This document shows positions 14,714-20,829 of a stretch of DNA of 51,879 nt, one piece after another. The stretch spans positions 1-51,879 of the forward strand of contig JALNXH010000025.1 of assembly GCA_023230455.1 (NCBI GenBank), written 5' to 3'. The notes beneath the pieces were generated by a model. The model was not told the origin of the DNA. It did not search any database and saw only the letters and a list, made by a program, of their open reading frames with translations. A program made the translations under genes and the position numbers. Each line of letters starts with the position of its first letter. Within the stretch, counting starts at the first letter, position 1. This DNA comes from Rhodocyclaceae bacterium. Its GTDB lineage: Bacteria > Pseudomonadota > Gammaproteobacteria > Burkholderiales > Rhodocyclaceae.

Positions 14714-15443
14714 GCTGGGCCTCGGCAAAAAAATGCAGTTCGTCCAACAGGCTCGCGCGCAACATCCAAGAGCCCATGCTAAGACGTAGTCCCGCCATCA
14801 GTTCGGGGGCGTGCTTGAACGTGCAAGCCACCGGCCTTCCCAGCAGATGGTCAAGGGCTTGATTAAGGCCGGCGCGTTGAGCCTCGTCCAGAGAGTAGGC
14901 ACTGGAGATATTCACCCCGTCCCTCTGTCCGGCAGTGCGTAACGCCTGCAACTGCTGGTCCGGTAAGTGCGGCATATCTTCGAGCAGCACGCCGCGTATG
15001 CGCTCTTCCAGTTCGGAGCAGGCAAGACGCGACAGCAGAGATGCAGCGAACCGTCCGCCCTCGGCTCGGGCCTCCTCCTCCAGCCGCTGCCGCTGCTCCA
15101 GGTTGCGCCGCTGCTCTATGGCACGCAGTTTGTTGCGCTCCTCGTCCAAGGAAGCTTGCAGAACCGTCATCAGCCTGGCGCGTTCCGCATCCATCTCCTG
15201 TTGCAGTTGCTGACGGGTCTGCGCCTTTTCCTGTTCCCATTCGGCCGTCCGGTTGTCGTACTGGCACTTGAGCACGTCGGCCTCGTTCTGCGTCGCCTGG
15301 GCGTCAGCCAGGGTCTTTTCAATTCCGGCCTGGCGCTGTGCAATGACGGTCGTTACCGGCTTGTACAGAAAGTGCTGCAACAGCCACACCAGCACCAGAA
15401 AGTTGATGATTTCGAGCGCGAAGGTCGTACCGTCGAATTCCAT
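14694..15443 (-). CDS. atpF: N-ATPase b subunit with delta-like C-terminal region
   Basis: 249 aa, longer than ordinary b (about 156). One N-terminal TM helix (IINFLVLVWLLQHFLYKP), a long charged coiled coil (about 40-150), and a C-terminal region (about 155-249) that replaces the missing delta subunit as a peripheral-stalk cap. This extended b with no atpH is characteristic of N-ATPases. GAGG precedes the ATG, which is 10 bp after the atpE stop. The end overlaps atpA. Confidence 0.9.
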   Translation of the reverse strand: MEFDGTTFALEIINFLVLVWLLQHFLYKPVTTVIAQRQAGIEKTLADAQATQNEADVLKCQYDNRTAEWEQEKAQTRQQLQQEMDAERARLMTVLQASLDEERNKLRAIEQRRNLEQRQRLEEEARAEGGRFAASLLSRLACSELEERIRGVLLEDMPHLPDQQLQALRTAGQRDGVNISSAYSLDEAQRAGLNQALDHLLGRPVACTFKHAPELMAGLRLSMGSWMLRASLLDELHFFAEAQHADAKR

Positions 15444-15453
15444 GGTTGCCTCG

Positions 15454-15720
15454 CTACTTCAGCAGGTATTCGAGCAACGGGTTGCGGAACAGGATGATCA
15501 GTACCACCACCAGTACATAGATCGCGAGCGACTCGATCATCGCAAGACCGATGAACAAGGTGCGCGTGATGGCTTTTTCCGCTTCTGGCTGCCGTGCCAA
15601 GGCGTCCAGCGCTTGGCTGATAGCACGCCCCATGGCCAGCGCCGGAAAGAACACACCAATGGCCACCGCCAAAGCGGCGGCGACAGTCGATGCGGTGGTA
15701 AACAAGGTCAAATCATTCAT
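15454..15720 (-). CDS. atpE: N-ATPase c subunit (rotor ring)
   Basis: 88 aa, two TM helices with the RQPEA loop between (43-47). Helix 2 has the ion-carrying Glu63 in IESLAIY, with Ser64 and Tyr68, as in Na+-type rings (Ilyobacter Glu65, Ser66, Tyr70). The helix 1 position corresponding to Ilyobacter Gln32 is Met30 (PALAMGRAI), so one ligand is missing. N-ATPase relatives I remember have Glu there. Ion specificity is therefore uncertain; protons are as plausible as Na+. It ends 10 bp before atpF and starts 3 bp after atpB. Confidence 0.93.
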   Translation of the reverse strand: MNDLTLFTTASTVAAALAVAIGVFFPALAMGRAISQALDALARQPEAEKAITRTLFIGLAMIESLAIYVLVVVLIILFRNPLLEYLLK

Positions 15721-15723
15721 GGC

Positions 15724-16413
15724 TCACTCCTTTTCCTGACTGTGTTTGAGTTGCTGCGACTGGATGGCACCGGCGACATAGATCAATGCCAGCATGCCGA
15801 AAATGTAGGCCTGCACCACGGCCTCGATGATGTGCAGCATCAGCACTGGCACCGGTGCCAGGAAGCCCGCCACCAGTAACACTAGAAGGGCTGCCATTTG
15901 CAGGCTGAAGATATTGCCGAACAAACGCACGGCCAGCGCCACGGTACGGGTGATTTCACTGATTAGATGAAACGGCAGCAGGATGGGGTTAGGCTGCAAG
16001 TAATGGCGCAGGTAACTCTTCAAACCATGGCTGCGAAGGCCGTACCAGTGGACGGCGAGGAACACCAGGATTGCCAATCCCGCCGTCAGCGACAAGTCCC
16101 CCGTGGGTGAACGCAGCCCGGGAATCAGGCTCACCAAGTTGGCAGCGGCGATGAATATCCACAAAGTGGCGATGAAAGGCATGACCTGTCGGTAGTGGTC
16201 GGGCAGCACGGTGCGGACGGCATCCTCAATGGCGGCAACGATCCCTTCGACCACCACCTGCCACCGCCCCGGCCTGAGGCGAATACCTCGGGTCACTGTC
16301 CACGCGGCTGCCGTCAAGGCCAGCATGATTCCCCAGGTTACTATTACCGTATTCGTGATGAAGAGCGGGCCGATGTGGAAAACCTCGGTGATGAAGCTGC
16401 TTGAACTGGCCAT
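15724..16413 (-). CDS. atpB: N-ATPase a subunit
   Basis: 229 aa, about five or six TM helices. The essential Arg of the ion channel is in TRTVALAVRLFGNIFSLQMA, and LIPGLRSPTGDLSLTAGLAI is the conserved N-terminal half-motif of Fo a. It transports the coupling ion across the membrane against the c ring. Placed between atpQ and atpE with gaps of 9 and 3 bp. In most N-ATPase operons an atpR gene lies just upstream of atpB; here there is no room for one. Confidence 0.92.
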   Translation of the reverse strand: MASSSSFITEVFHIGPLFITNTVIVTWGIMLALTAAAWTVTRGIRLRPGRWQVVVEGIVAAIEDAVRTVLPDHYRQVMPFIATLWIFIAAANLVSLIPGLRSPTGDLSLTAGLAILVFLAVHWYGLRSHGLKSYLRHYLQPNPILLPFHLISEITRTVALAVRLFGNIFSLQMAALLVLLVAGFLAPVPVLMLHIIEAVVQAYIFGMLALIYVAGAIQSQQLKHSQEKE

Positions 16414-16422
16414 GACGAACTC

Positions 16423-16692
16423 CTATTCCCGCACGAAGTAATAGACGTTAACGGCCCCGAGAACGATGCCGAGAAAGATCAGGCTAAGGGTCCAGCGCAT
16501 CGAATAGCCCTCGAAAAAACCATCGATCCAGCGCCCCAGGTAAGCGCCTCCGATCACCGGCAGTACGAACAGTAAGCCAAGGATGCCGACATAGGCGGTT
16601 TGTGCCAGCACAGTCGGCCGCTCCTTCTCGGCACGTTCCAAACGCTCGGCCTCTTTTTCGACCTGTTCCGCAAGTTTTTTCTCCTCGCTCAT
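16423..16692 (-). CDS. atpQ: N-ATPase AtpQ/AtpI-like assembly protein
   Basis: 89 aa. A charged N-terminal helix (KKLAEQVEKEAERLERAEKE) followed by two TM segments (VGILGLLFVLPVIGGAYLGR and SLIFLGIVLGAVNVYYFV). This is the AtpI/AtpZ-type pattern of N-ATPase AtpQ, thought to help c-ring assembly or ion uptake. ATGA overlap with atpC and 9 bp to atpB. I call it AtpQ rather than AtpR from the two TM segments and its position straight after atpC. Confidence 0.8.
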   Translation of the reverse strand: MSEEKKLAEQVEKEAERLERAEKERPTVLAQTAYVGILGLLFVLPVIGGAYLGRWIDGFFEGYSMRWTLSLIFLGIVLGAVNVYYFVRE

Positions 16693-17099
16693 ACCGTGCC
16701 CCTAGCCTCACGTTGCAGGGTCCATAGACGTTTCAGCATCTCGTCCTCCAGACGATTCATGCTTTCCGTGACTGCGCGTAGCTTTTCCTCATCGGCCCGC
16801 AACTCCTCACGCCAGGCCATGCTGACGCGCTTGTAATCAGGATCGTAGAGATAGCGCCGGGTGTTGACGTAAAGCTCGTTGTCGACGAAATAGAGTACCG
16901 CGCCGGGCAGAGCCAGAAACCGCCAGGCGCCGTCGGCGGTACGGAAACGCGCAAGACCAGTGGCCAGCGAAGTCATCATGCGTGCATGCCCGGCGAGGAT
17001 GCCAAAACTGCCCGACTCGTCGGCTGCAATAAAGCTGACCGCATCATCAATGCGCTCGTACTGAGTGCCGCTCTGTAGATGCAGGACGAAGGTGTTCAT
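16689..17099 (-). CDS. atpC: N-ATPase epsilon subunit
   Basis: 136 aa. N-terminal beta sandwich (FVLHLQSGTQYERIDDAVSF, GSFGILAGHARMMTSL) typical of epsilon, with GILAGHARM replacing the common GILPGHAP. A helical C-terminal pair follows (EELRADEEKLRAVTESMNRL). It links the gamma stalk to the ring and regulates ATPase activity. It overlaps atpD and atpQ by ATGA on both sides, showing tight coupling. The beta-epsilon-first gene order is the N-ATPase hallmark. Confidence 0.9.
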   Translation of the reverse strand: MNTFVLHLQSGTQYERIDDAVSFIAADESGSFGILAGHARMMTSLATGLARFRTADGAWRFLALPGAVLYFVDNELYVNTRRYLYDPDYKRVSMAWREELRADEEKLRAVTESMNRLEDEMLKRLWTLQREARGTV

Positions 17100-18613
17100 G
17101 ATGCGGCCTTCATGCTGCCGCGCATATAGCAGCGGTCTTCTGGCAACTCGTCATATTCGCCGCGCAGGAAGGCTTCGCAGTCGTCGAGGGTGTCGGCGAG
17201 CGGCACGCTGGCGCCGCTGATCCCAGTGTGCTGGGCGACGACGTGGAAAGGCTGGGTCAGATAGCGTTGGAGTTTACGCGCCCGAATGACGATGGTGCGG
17301 TCAGCCTCAGACAGCTCCTCCATGCCCAGCATCATGATGATGTCTTCGAGCTCGCGATAGCGGGCCAGATGGGCGCGCACCCCTTCGGCGACCACATAGT
17401 GGCGGTCGCCGAGAAAATGCCGGTCCATCATCTTGCTGGTAGACAACAGCGGATCGATGGCGGGGTAAATGCCCTTGCTGGCCTGGAGCCGCGACAGGAT
17501 CACCGTGGTATCGAGGTGGCTGAGGATGGCGCTCACCGCCGGATCGGTCATGTCGTCGGCTGGAACATAGATCGCCTGCACCGAGGTAATGTCGCCGGCG
17601 GTGGTGGAGATGATGCGGTCCTGTAGTTCAGCCACTTCGGTCATCAGGGTTGGCTGATAGCCGACGGTCGCAGGCATACGCCCTAGCAGGCCCGATATCT
17701 CGCTGCCGGCCTGGACGAAGCGGAAAACGTTGTCCATCAGCAGCAGGACTTCCTTGTGCAGGGTATCGCGCAGGTACTCGGCGTAAGTCAGCGCTGTCAT
17801 GCCGACACGGAAACGCACACCCGGCGATTCGTCCATCTGACCGAACACCATTAGGGTCTGCGGCATGACACCGGCGTCCTGCATCTCGTGCCACAGTTCG
17901 TGACCTTCACGGATACGTTCACCAACCCCGGCGAACACCGAGACGCCCTGGTGCAACGCGACGATGGCATGCATGAATTCCATGATGAGTACGGTCTTGC
18001 CCACGCCGGCGCCGCCGAACAGTCCGGTCTTGCCACCCTTGATGAAGGGCGCCAGCAGATCGACCACCTTGATGCCGGTCTCCAGGATTCCCTTGGCATT
18101 GACGGTTTCGTGCAGCGGTGCCGGTTTGGCTAGGATGCCCCGTGTTTCGCCAACCGGCAGGGGCGAGCCACCATCCAATGGATGACCGAAAACATTGAGC
18201 AGGCGTCCCAGGCACTGGGGTGACGTTGGAACCTGTAGGGCCGCTCCGGTATCGAAGACCGGCATGCCTCTTTGTAGTCCACTGGTCCGGTTCAGCGTGA
18301 TGGCGCGAACGCGCTTTTCATCGAGGTGTTGATGGGCTTCGAAGGTATAGGTTTCGTGATCGATCTGCGTGTAGAGCGCCTGATGCAGCGGCGGCAGGCG
18401 GTCACAGACAATGTCCACCACCGGACCGTGAACCTCGCTAATGGTCCCAATTTGCGCGCTATTGCTGGTAAGCCGGGCAATCGCTTCGATCTTTGCCGCG
18501 AATTGCTTCAGGCAATCGGTGGAACAAAAATAGTAAACACCTTCGCCATCGCGCAAGCTACCCGCTGCGGTTTCTTCATCCACGGTCATGCCACAAACCG
18601 GATCGATGGCCAT
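17096..18613 (-). CDS. atpD: N-ATPase beta subunit with N-terminal YHS metal-binding domain (fusion)
   Basis: 505 aa. Residues 1-47 form a YHS domain: AIDPVCGMTVDEETAAG with Cys7, then VYYFCSTDCLKQFA with Cys30 and Cys34. From about 53 (NSAQIGTISEVHGPVVDI) it is an F1 beta subunit: P-loop GGAGVGKT at 200-207, GERIREG block, RFVQAGSEIS and ALTYAEYLRD. It is the catalytic ATP subunit. The fusion is in frame with no stop or alternative ATG/GTG/TTG at the junction, so it is not an ORF-calling artefact. AGGG lies 11 bp before the ATG. Ordinary beta subunits begin at the beta barrel. The YHS part resembles that of CopA at the other end of the operon, suggesting metal sensing or binding at F1 (inference). 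Confidence 0.93.
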   Translation of the reverse strand: MAIDPVCGMTVDEETAAGSLRDGEGVYYFCSTDCLKQFAAKIEAIARLTSNSAQIGTISEVHGPVVDIVCDRLPPLHQALYTQIDHETYTFEAHQHLDEKRVRAITLNRTSGLQRGMPVFDTGAALQVPTSPQCLGRLLNVFGHPLDGGSPLPVGETRGILAKPAPLHETVNAKGILETGIKVVDLLAPFIKGGKTGLFGGAGVGKTVLIMEFMHAIVALHQGVSVFAGVGERIREGHELWHEMQDAGVMPQTLMVFGQMDESPGVRFRVGMTALTYAEYLRDTLHKEVLLLMDNVFRFVQAGSEISGLLGRMPATVGYQPTLMTEVAELQDRIISTTAGDITSVQAIYVPADDMTDPAVSAILSHLDTTVILSRLQASKGIYPAIDPLLSTSKMMDRHFLGDRHYVVAEGVRAHLARYRELEDIIMMLGMEELSEADRTIVIRARKLQRYLTQPFHVVAQHTGISGASVPLADTLDDCEAFLRGEYDELPEDRCYMRGSMKAAS

Positions 18614-18732
18614 TTCGATTTACCCTTTAGACGATGGCGGTACAAGACGCCCGAGCAGCAAGGCTTTCAGCGCATCACGCGCGGAAAACTATCCGCCGAC
18701 AGCGAACAGATTTCCGTAACCGCCGGAACATG

Positions 18733-18864
18733 TTAGTGGGAGTGACCAACGCTCGATCCGCTGCCGGAGCTTCCCCCATAATATCCGCCACCAGTACCGC
18801 AGCCACCCAACAATACCGCGGCCACTGCCACTGCTACAGCGACAATCCACATCTTATTCGACAT
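18733..18864 (-). CDS. Very small lipoprotein with HSH tail
   Basis: 43 aa with an excellent AAGGAGAAAGTG ribosome site before the ATG at 18864. Signal sequence (MWIVAVAVAVAAVLLGGC) ends in a lipobox with lipidated Cys22; the mature part is only 22 residues, Gly/Ser/Tyr-rich, ending VGHSH. Too short for usual gene callers. No family known to me; the terminal HSH may bind metal. It lies 57 bp after the lipoprotein gene 18922-19344 and 119 bp before the YHS-atpD gene, in the same direction. Confidence 0.72.
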   Translation of the reverse strand: MSNKMWIVAVAVAVAAVLLGGCGTGGGYYGGSSGSGSSVGHSH

Positions 18865-18921
18865 CACTTTCTCCTTGAATTGAATAATGGCTTCGTGCTT
18901 GATCTCCCTCGCCTGACGACT

Positions 18922-19344
18922 TCAATCGAAACGAACTTGATATTCCTTTCCAGCCTTGTCCAGGCAAATGCCTTGAGGCGCGCTTCCCGATGCCCACGTC
19001 AGGCGACACGACAATTCAGATCCGTCCTGCGCTTTTGGTACTAGCTCTGCCGAATAAACTTCATGGGTCTTGTCGAACCCAGCGAAGATTCGATCCCAGT
19101 GTTTGGGGTTCGAGTTCCTGTAGCGTTTGCGTAGTTCGGCAAGATTGGTGTCACGGTGAACCTCGAAACCTTCTGCAACATACTTCTGTTCTGCCGACTC
19201 AAGAACCAAGCGATTTTGTTGCCCGCGCAAAAACTCACCCCTCAATAGCTCCGGCGACGAATCTTTCGATAGTTGATACGGACTGGCTGCACAACCACCG
19301 AGCACGAGCGACAAGCCTAAAGTAGCCAAGTTGGTTTTCCACAT
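18922..19344 (-). CDS. Lipoprotein of unknown function, family member 1 of 3
   Basis: 140 aa. Lipobox LVLGGC (Cys18) makes it a predicted lipoprotein. It shares a clear core with the proteins at 42624-43046 and 44232-44660: KYVAEGFEV-R-TNLAELRKRY, then HWDRIFAGFDKTHEVYSAEL, and C-terminal LSCRLTWASG and PQGICLD with two conserved Cys that may form a disulphide. No known domain recognised. Start supported by AAGGAG. A CopR-type box lies 113 bp upstream, so it probably heads the transcript leading into the small lipoprotein, N-ATPase and copA genes. Confidence 0.8.
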   Translation of the reverse strand: MWKTNLATLGLSLVLGGCAASPYQLSKDSSPELLRGEFLRGQQNRLVLESAEQKYVAEGFEVHRDTNLAELRKRYRNSNPKHWDRIFAGFDKTHEVYSAELVPKAQDGSELSCRLTWASGSAPQGICLDKAGKEYQVRFD

Positions 19345-19434
19345 GATGTGCGCTCCTTAAACGGGTGACTATCAGCAAACTACATCGCCGACTCGCGTAG
19401 TGATCCAGACACCGAACAGTCTGCGCCTTCGTAG

Positions 19435-19510
19435 CTGTCAGACAGATGTCTCGCTGATTACATTCCCGTCAGGAACTCACGGTATACCCTGCCCCACCTG
19501 TCAGACAGAT
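19435..19510. repeat. Pair of 13-bp direct repeats, each containing the palindrome CTGTC-A-GACAG
   Basis: CTGTCAGACAGAT occurs at 19435-19447 and 19498-19510, 63 bp apart, on either side of the CopR-type box at 19458. Each copy contains an 11-bp perfect dyad, so they could be operators for a second regulator. The right copy touches the IS target duplication. Confidence 0.55.
19458..19471. promoter_or_regulatory. CusR/CopR-type operator upstream of the lipoprotein/N-ATPase/copA unit
   Basis: TTACATTCCCGTCA in a GATTACAT context; the right half departs at one more position than the other sites (CGTCA for TGTMA). It lies 113 bp before the ATG at 19344 and about 40 bp from the IS end. Confidence 0.5.
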
Positions 19511-19512
19511 AG

Positions 19513-20694
19513 GGAAACACTGAACAAGTGGTGAACGATTTTCCGGCCGATGAGTCAGACGGTGGATTCGAACAGCACGAGATAAAACGATGAAGCAATT
19601 GACGCTGGCCGCAGGAAGAGGATTCGAGAAGCACGGACGCCCGACGCGCAAGGCGGAATTTCTGGCGCGCATGGAAAGCCTGATCCCGTGGGCGGAGTTC
19701 TGTGGGCTGATCGAACCGTACTACCCGAAGGCGGGAAACGGTCGGCCGCCGGTGGGCCTGGAGCGGATGCTGCGCATGTACTGCGTAGCGAACTGGTTCA
19801 ACTTGAGCGACGAAGCCTGCGAAGATGCGCTCTATGACGTTCCGGTCTTCCGCGAGTTCTGCCGGATCGACCTCGGGCGAGAGCGGGCGCCGGATGCCAC
19901 GACGCTGCTCAAATTTCGCCACCTGCTGGAAGAGCATCAACTGGGCGCGATGCTGTTTGCCAAGGTCGGCGAATTGCTGATGGCCAATGGTATGCGGCTC
20001 TCTGGCGGCACCATCGTCGATGCCACGCTGATCGCTGCACCGCCCTCGGTCAAGAATGAGGAGAAGTGCCGCGATCCGGAAATGCACCAAACCAAAAAAG
20101 GTAAGCAGTGGCACTTCGGCATGAAGCTGCACATCGGCGCCGACAGTAAGACCGGGCTGGTTCATCGCGCGAGCGTCACGGCGGCCAACGTCCACGACAG
20201 CCACCAAGTGCCTAACCTGCTGCACGGCGACGAGACCCGTTTTTATGGCGACAGCGCCTACCGGGGTAAGAATCAGCGAGCGCGGCTCAAGCAGATTGCG
20301 CCGAATGCCAAAGACTTCACCAACAAACGGGCCTACAAGAATCGTCCACTGACGGACGCCGACAAGGAAACCAATCGGCGCAAGTCCAGTGTGCGGTCCA
20401 GGGTCGAGCATCCGTTTCTTACCCTGAAGCGCCTGTGGGGCTTTGCCAAGGTGCGCTACCGCGGATTGGCGAAGAATGCGAATCGGGCGTTTGCCATGCT
20501 GGCAATGCTGAACATTAGCAAGTGGGGACGACCGCTGACGGGAGAGGTGCGTCTGGTATGAGCGAAAAGCACGGAAATACCCCCCGCTTCGGCCCCGAAA
20601 CGGCGATTGGTCGGATGAAAAATCGATTCGGTTCAACTTTTTCTCTCAACAGGAACTCGTCACCAGACTTCTCGGCCGCTTATTCAGCGCTTCC
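19513..20694 (+). mobile_element. IS5-family insertion sequence, complete, with 4-bp target duplication
   Basis: 1182-bp element. Left terminal repeat GGAAACACTGAACAAG (19513-19528) and right terminal repeat, read inward, GGAAGCGCTGAATAAG (20694-20679) match at 13 of 16 positions. It is flanked by direct repeats ATAG at 19509-19512 and 20695-20698, as expected for 4-bp target duplication by IS5-type elements. It carries one intact transposase gene. It is inserted between the end of the cus operon and the promoter of the lipoprotein/N-ATPase unit and breaks no recognisable gene. Intact ends and duplication suggest a fairly recent insertion. Confidence 0.88.
19590..20561 (+). CDS. IS5-family transposase (DDE)
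   Basis: 323 aa. The N-terminal helix-turn-helix-like region (ARMESLIPWAEFCGLIEPYY; RPPVGLERMLRMYCVANWFN) is the IS5 DUF772-type domain. DDE residues fit TIVDATLIAAPPS (first D), FYGDSAYRGK (second D) and VRSRVEHPFLTLKRLWGF (E in the Y/R-1 motif). It catalyses cut-and-paste movement of the surrounding 1182-bp element. The frame is intact with no frameshift. A long antisense frame across it (20636-19458) is a shadow. Confidence 0.93.
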   Translation: MKQLTLAAGRGFEKHGRPTRKAEFLARMESLIPWAEFCGLIEPYYPKAGNGRPPVGLERMLRMYCVANWFNLSDEACEDALYDVPVFREFCRIDLGRERAPDATTLLKFRHLLEEHQLGAMLFAKVGELLMANGMRLSGGTIVDATLIAAPPSVKNEEKCRDPEMHQTKKGKQWHFGMKLHIGADSKTGLVHRASVTAANVHDSHQVPNLLHGDETRFYGDSAYRGKNQRARLKQIAPNAKDFTNKRAYKNRPLTDADKETNRRKSSVRSRVEHPFLTLKRLWGFAKVRYRGLAKNANRAFAMLAMLNISKWGRPLTGEVRLV

Positions 20695-20750
20695 ATAGGG
20701 CTTGCATGCCATATCCGATCCGAGATTGTGGCCAACCCACAAGTCGGAAA

Positions 20751-20806
20751 GATGCTGGGAAAGCTCAGCTCTGTCCAGATTTCCCAGCATCGCTGATGGA
20801 TCAGCG
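20751..20806 (-). terminator. Two consecutive hairpins downstream of cusA
   Basis: GATGCTGGGAAA (20751-20762) pairs perfectly with TTTCCCAGCATC (20780-20791), and CGCTGA (20791-20796) with TCAGCG (20801-20806) over a 4-base loop. They lie 24 bp past the cusA stop. No strong T-run follows, so they may be a rho-assisted terminator or an mRNA-protecting 3' structure. The remaining sequence between the IS and cusA holds nothing recognised. Confidence 0.5.
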
Positions 20807-20829
20807 AGTTTCGTTCCATTTCCCACCAC

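Noticed and set aside
14714..14728. TTG start for atpA giving five extra residues
   Set aside because: The ATG at 14713 has a well-placed GAGG; TTG would lie within the ribosome site region and deepen the overlap with atpF.
19458..20636. 392-aa minus-strand frame across the IS
   Set aside because: Shadow of the IS5 transposase; no family features.
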